A DNA stretch of 8,480 nucleotides, from the NCBI GenBank assembly GCA_047614125.1, contig JBLHHI010000134.1, positions 1 through 8,480 of the forward strand, written 5' to 3'. A program made the translations under genes and the position numbers. The notes under the pieces are model-generated. The model did not search any database. It had not been told where the DNA came from and saw only the letters and a list, made by a program, of their open reading frames with translations. Origin of the DNA: JBLHHI01 sp047614125 (lineage in GTDB: Bacteria > Bacteroidota > Bacteroidia > NS11-12g > UBA9320). Positions 6,527-8,480 of the stretch are shown piece after piece (the stretch's first letter is position 1; each line of letters opens with the position of its first letter).

Positions 6527-7424
6527 TCAACAAAAAGGTATAAACTGCAGGTCTTCTAGTATTAATATCGTCTCTTTTTATATTCACAAAGTCTACATTT
6601 ATTGCATATGTAGCAGAAGCTGAATTATTTTTATTTATGTATTCTCCTAAAGTTTTCCCGAGCGCAAATCGAGTTCCTAAAGTTGTGAACCCATCATCAA
6701 TTGGCAATCCAGGATAAATTCGACCAAATGTTGCTCCAACAACATTTATTATATTTCTATGAACTCTATTATTGAAGGTAAATTTTCGAGTTACCGTTCT
6801 TGTAAAAGGACTAAAATACAAATGATCCCTATTCGGGTTACTGTTACTTCCACTCCTAGTTTGAGGTTGAATAACTGCATTAGTGATTGACAGAGGTTCT
6901 GATCTTAATTCTTCTAACTTCAAATCCATCTCTTTAGCATTGATACCATTTGTATTCCCTCTTCTATATTGTGCTCTTGTAACTCTCCATGTACCTGCTG
7001 CCCGTTCTCTTTGCCTGAACGCTCTTTTAGTCTTGCGAGTGCCTTCTATCTCATCACCCAGTGGGTCATTAAAAACAATTGGAAAATTGTTCATACTAGC
7101 ATAAGGGGTTTGCCACAGTATAAAAGAAGGGTCACGCGAAAACCACCTACCCAACCTCGAGTCATATTGTCGATAATGAGTAGTATAAGAACTACCTTCT
7201 CCACTAACTTCATTGTCCTTCTCCTCCCCATTAAACCCATATCGATACCCGTCATCAAAGGTCTTGGAGCGTTCTTTGATCTGCCCAGCCTGCGGCGGCT
7301 TAACAAAACTACCAAATCGCAGATTTGTGGTTTTGTATAACATCCCAAAGGGATGCGCCATATAATTGACATTTCCACCACTATTTGTGGTACTATATGT
7401 CAGATATGGACTGCTCAATAACAC
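6414..7424 (-). pseudogene. RHS repeat-associated core protein, 5'-truncated, with unknown C-terminal domain
   Basis: The frame as sequenced gives 336 residues from GTG 7424; the first ATG is at 7361 (residue 22, MAHPFGMLYK). An in-frame TAA at 7436-7434 closes the frame upstream. Residues 24-29 (HPFGML), 62-80 (YGFNGEEKDNEVSGEG) and 87-99 (YDSRLGRWFSRDP), then NNFPIVFNDPLGDE at 112-125, are the conserved RHS core end, after which polymorphic toxins switch to a variable tip. Full RHS proteins of this type are usually well over 1,000 residues; the repeat shell is missing, so this is a 3' fragment or a silent tip cassette. Residues 126-308 are the variable domain (basic at first, then beta-rich); I see no known nuclease, deaminase or ADP-ribosyl transferase motif. 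At residues 309-312 a G9 run puts the frame out of register, giving a spurious 24-residue end. The next gene is coupled to the alternative frame. Activity of this copy is doubtful. Confidence 0.82.
6489..6497 (-). repeat. G9 homopolymer inside the RHS-tip coding sequence
   Basis: Nine consecutive C on the plus strand (G on the coding strand) follow GGT, encoding Gly-Gly-Gly-Gly. With 9 G the reading enters a frame that stops after 24 residues; with 8 or 11 it enters the 66-residue frame that ends at ATGA with the next gene. Runs of this length are prone to slipped-strand changes and also to sequencing error. Which applies here cannot be told from one sequence. Confidence 0.8.
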
Positions 7425-7587
7425 AAATGAAAGTTAAGGATTTTTTGTGAATATCCCCTCGTTTTAAGTGCGGATGAATATTTCATAAAAATTGGTTGCA
7501 GCTGTTTACAAACGCCCAACCGGAAATCACAATCGCAAAAACAGCATTTTTTGTACTTTTACAATATGTAGATGGCCGGAGGGTTAC
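7425..7587. other. Junction between truncated rhs and ATPase fragments
   Basis: About 160 bp separate two divergently oriented gene fragments that have both lost their 5' parts. I see no insertion-sequence end, no inverted repeat and no obvious duplication here. The open frame that covers part of it on the plus strand (from 7492) has no recognisable content before LFPEDK. A breakpoint of a deletion or inversion is the simplest reading. Confidence 0.45.
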
Positions 7588-7970
7588 TTATTTCCAGAAG
7601 ATAAACTGAATGAAGTTGAATTACTAAAACAAGACCGTGATAAAAAATTGCTTTCATTGGTGATGGTATCAATGATGCACCGGTCTTAGCAGCAAGTGTT
7701 ATTGGAATAACAATGGGTGCAATGGGAAGTGATGTTGCAATAGAAACGGCAGACATTATTATTCAAACAGACGAAACTTCTAAAATTATTACAGGAATGA
7801 AAATTGCAAAATCCACGCAAAATATCATACGGGCTTTTGGTGTAAAAATTACTGTGATGGTTTTAGGCACATTTGGTATGGCAAATATGTGGGAAGCTGT
7901 TTTTGCTGATGTTGGTGTAGCATTATTAGCTATTTTAAACGCAGTTAGATTGCAAAGAATGAGTTGGTAG
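7588..7970 (+). pseudogene. P1B-type heavy-metal ATPase, C-terminal remnant (frameshifted)
   Basis: The remnant covers the end of the P-domain and the last transmembrane helices of a CadA/ZntA-like pump, which exports Zn, Cd, Co or Pb in the family. LFPEDK (7588-7605) is the P-domain Lys motif. GDGINDAP follows about 23 residues later, and MWEAVFADVGVALLAILNAVRL is the typical end of this subfamily. Between these, the frame changes at A6 (7642-7647): one more A would restore DKK-IAFIGDGINDAP, so a one-base deletion is likely. The second part is open from 7645 to TAG 7968-7970; the first in-frame ATG after the shift is 7713. STQNIIRAFGVK lacks about five residues usually present there (WQNI plus one). 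Everything upstream is missing: metal-binding domain, membrane helices 1-6, the CPx motif, TGE, DKTGT and the nucleotide domain. It cannot be functional. Confidence 0.88.
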
Positions 7971-8055
7971 AGTTTAATAGGGGCTGTAAGCCTTGCCCTT
8001 CCAAACACCCTGGCGAAGCGAGGCAATCTCAACCATTAATGCGTTAAACCAAAAC

Positions 8056-8073
8056 GCTCACTGAATTGTGAGC
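8056..8073. terminator. Small hairpin downstream of the ATPase remnant
   Basis: GCTCAC-TGAATT-GTGAGC forms a perfect 6-bp stem with a 6-nt loop, followed by TCTTATT. It lies 86 bp past the ATPase stop. The T-tract is broken and the stem is short, so it is at best a weak terminator for transcripts from the left. The rest of 7971-8205 shows no gene. Confidence 0.25.
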
Positions 8074-8205
8074 TCTTATTGACTAATTATTAATCCAACC
8101 TTGGGTGGAGTTTCCAATCATACCATCCAAGCGCTTGCCTTACATGAGCGAAATACTGACAGTCTAATGAGGCTTCGAATCCTCCTAGGTGCCAAAACTT
8201 TTAAC

Positions 8206-8213
8206 TAAATTTG
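8206..8213 (+). promoter_or_regulatory. Possible Bacteroidota -7 element (TAAATTTG)
   Basis: TAAATTTG matches the TAnnTTTG consensus recognised by the Bacteroidota primary sigma factor and lies just ahead of the HYC_CC_PP-like frame. I do not see a TTG -33 element at the usual distance. Transcription from here would begin almost at the TTG candidate start (8221), leaving little leader; the ATA at 8239 would be about 20 nt downstream. A chance match in AT-rich DNA is quite possible. Confidence 0.2.
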
Positions 8214-8220
8214 TTGCTCG

Positions 8221-8480
8221 TTGATTACGAAACCGTCCATATCAAAAAAGCTCATTGCACTTTTCCTAGTAACCTTGGTGTTTGTGGGTTCGTTCGGAAT
8301 CAATTTCGACAGCCATTTTTGCAAAGACACTTTGGTATCGATATGCTTCTTTGGTAAAGCGAAAACATGTGATATGTCGGAAGCTTCATACACCTGCGAA
8401 AAAAGCACATTTCAACAAGATGCTTTTGGCAAGCAATCATGCTGCAGCAACTTTTCGGGATTTTATCAATCTTCATTCGA
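8221..8480 (+). CDS. HYC_CC_PP-like small exported Cys-rich protein, partial at the window edge
   Basis: The frame is open from after TAA 8204-8206 to the right edge. With the TTG at 8221 as start, 86 residues are visible; ATA at 8239 (ISKKLIALFLVTLVFVG...) is where a conventional start would fit, but no ATG exists in the frame ahead of the signal. Residues 7-26 form a signal peptide (SKK then LIALFLVTLVFVGSFG). HFC at 32-34, further Cys at 42, 50 and 59, and CC at 74-75 follow the spacing of the Bacteroidota HYC_CC_PP family of small proteins; the PP part would lie beyond the window. Members that I recall are small periplasmic or membrane proteins of unknown function, often near metal-related genes, which fits the neighbouring ATPase remnant. 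Start mutation (ATG to ATA) or a non-ATG start are both possible. The longest minus-strand frame over this stretch is a shadow. Confidence 0.65.
   Translation, partial: MITKPSISKKLIALFLVTLVFVGSFGINFDSHFCKDTLVSICFFGKAKTCDMSEASYTCEKSTFQQDAFGKQSCCSNFSGFYQSSF

Noticed and set aside
7091..7381. 96-residue frame on the minus strand (and 123-residue frame on the plus strand at 6969-7340)
   Set aside because: Both overlap the clearly conserved RHS core reading (YGFNGEEKDNE, RLGRWFSRDP) and have no recognisable content of their own.
8164..8196. tRNA 3'-end look-alike: GAGGCTTCGAATCCTCC followed by AGGTGCCA
   Set aside because: The TTCGAAT loop does not close with a proper 5-bp T-stem (an extra C on the left), and no matching acceptor strand, D-arm or anticodon arm is found upstream.
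8205..8408. 67-residue minus-strand frame near the right edge
   Set aside because: The plus strand over the same stretch gives a signal peptide and the HFC/CC Cys pattern, so the minus-strand frame is a shadow.
1..8480. CRISPR array, rRNA or riboswitch
   Set aside because: No regularly spaced repeats with unique spacers, and no conserved rRNA or riboswitch segments seen on either strand.

Overview
The window looks like an accessory region of a Bacteroidota chromosome. The evidence is a large secreted PKD-domain protein ending in a type IX secretion (T9SS) type-A sorting domain, an RHS core of Bacteroidota style, a HYC_CC_PP-like small protein, generally AT-rich DNA and little use of Shine-Dalgarno sequences. 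I cannot name a genus.

Layout, left to right. (1) 1-329: non-coding, GC-richer than the rest, with short tandem repeats. (2) 330-720: the left end of an IS21-family element (three tandem 24-bp units, then the start of istA broken by a TAG), followed by a pair of mirrored 8-bp-stem hairpins resembling a REPIN. (3) 799-5046, minus strand: one intact gene for an approximately 1,415-residue secreted multi-PKD protein with a T9SS sorting domain. (4) 5047-5699: intergenic, with a probable remnant of an IS66-type accessory gene (tnpA). (5) 5700-7424, minus strand: a compact gene set consisting of the 3' end of an RHS-repeat gene with an unrecognised C-terminal domain, a small exported protein that overlaps it by ATGA, and a 65-aa protein 3 nt further on. 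The RHS frame is broken at a run of nine G, and the downstream frame ends exactly at the ATGA overlap. (6) 7588-7970, plus strand: the 3' remnant of a P1B-type heavy-metal ATPase with a one-base frameshift and a probable small internal deletion. (7) 8221 to the right edge, plus strand: a HYC_CC_PP-like exported Cys-rich protein without an ATG start.

Interpretation. The RHS tip and the two genes behind it are arranged like a polymorphic toxin with its immunity gene. This rests on gene order and coupling, because the toxin domain itself matches nothing I recognise. The ATPase remnant and the HYC_CC_PP-like gene suggest a decayed metal-handling locus. The rhs and ATPase fragments lie head-to-head, and both lack their 5' ends within about 160 bp, which points to a rearrangement junction. 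Only the PKD gene and the two small genes behind rhs look fully intact, so the region reads as a site of repeated insertion and decay. The best candidate for something undescribed is the RHS C-terminal domain with its coupled partner and the poly-G tract that decides which C-terminus is made.
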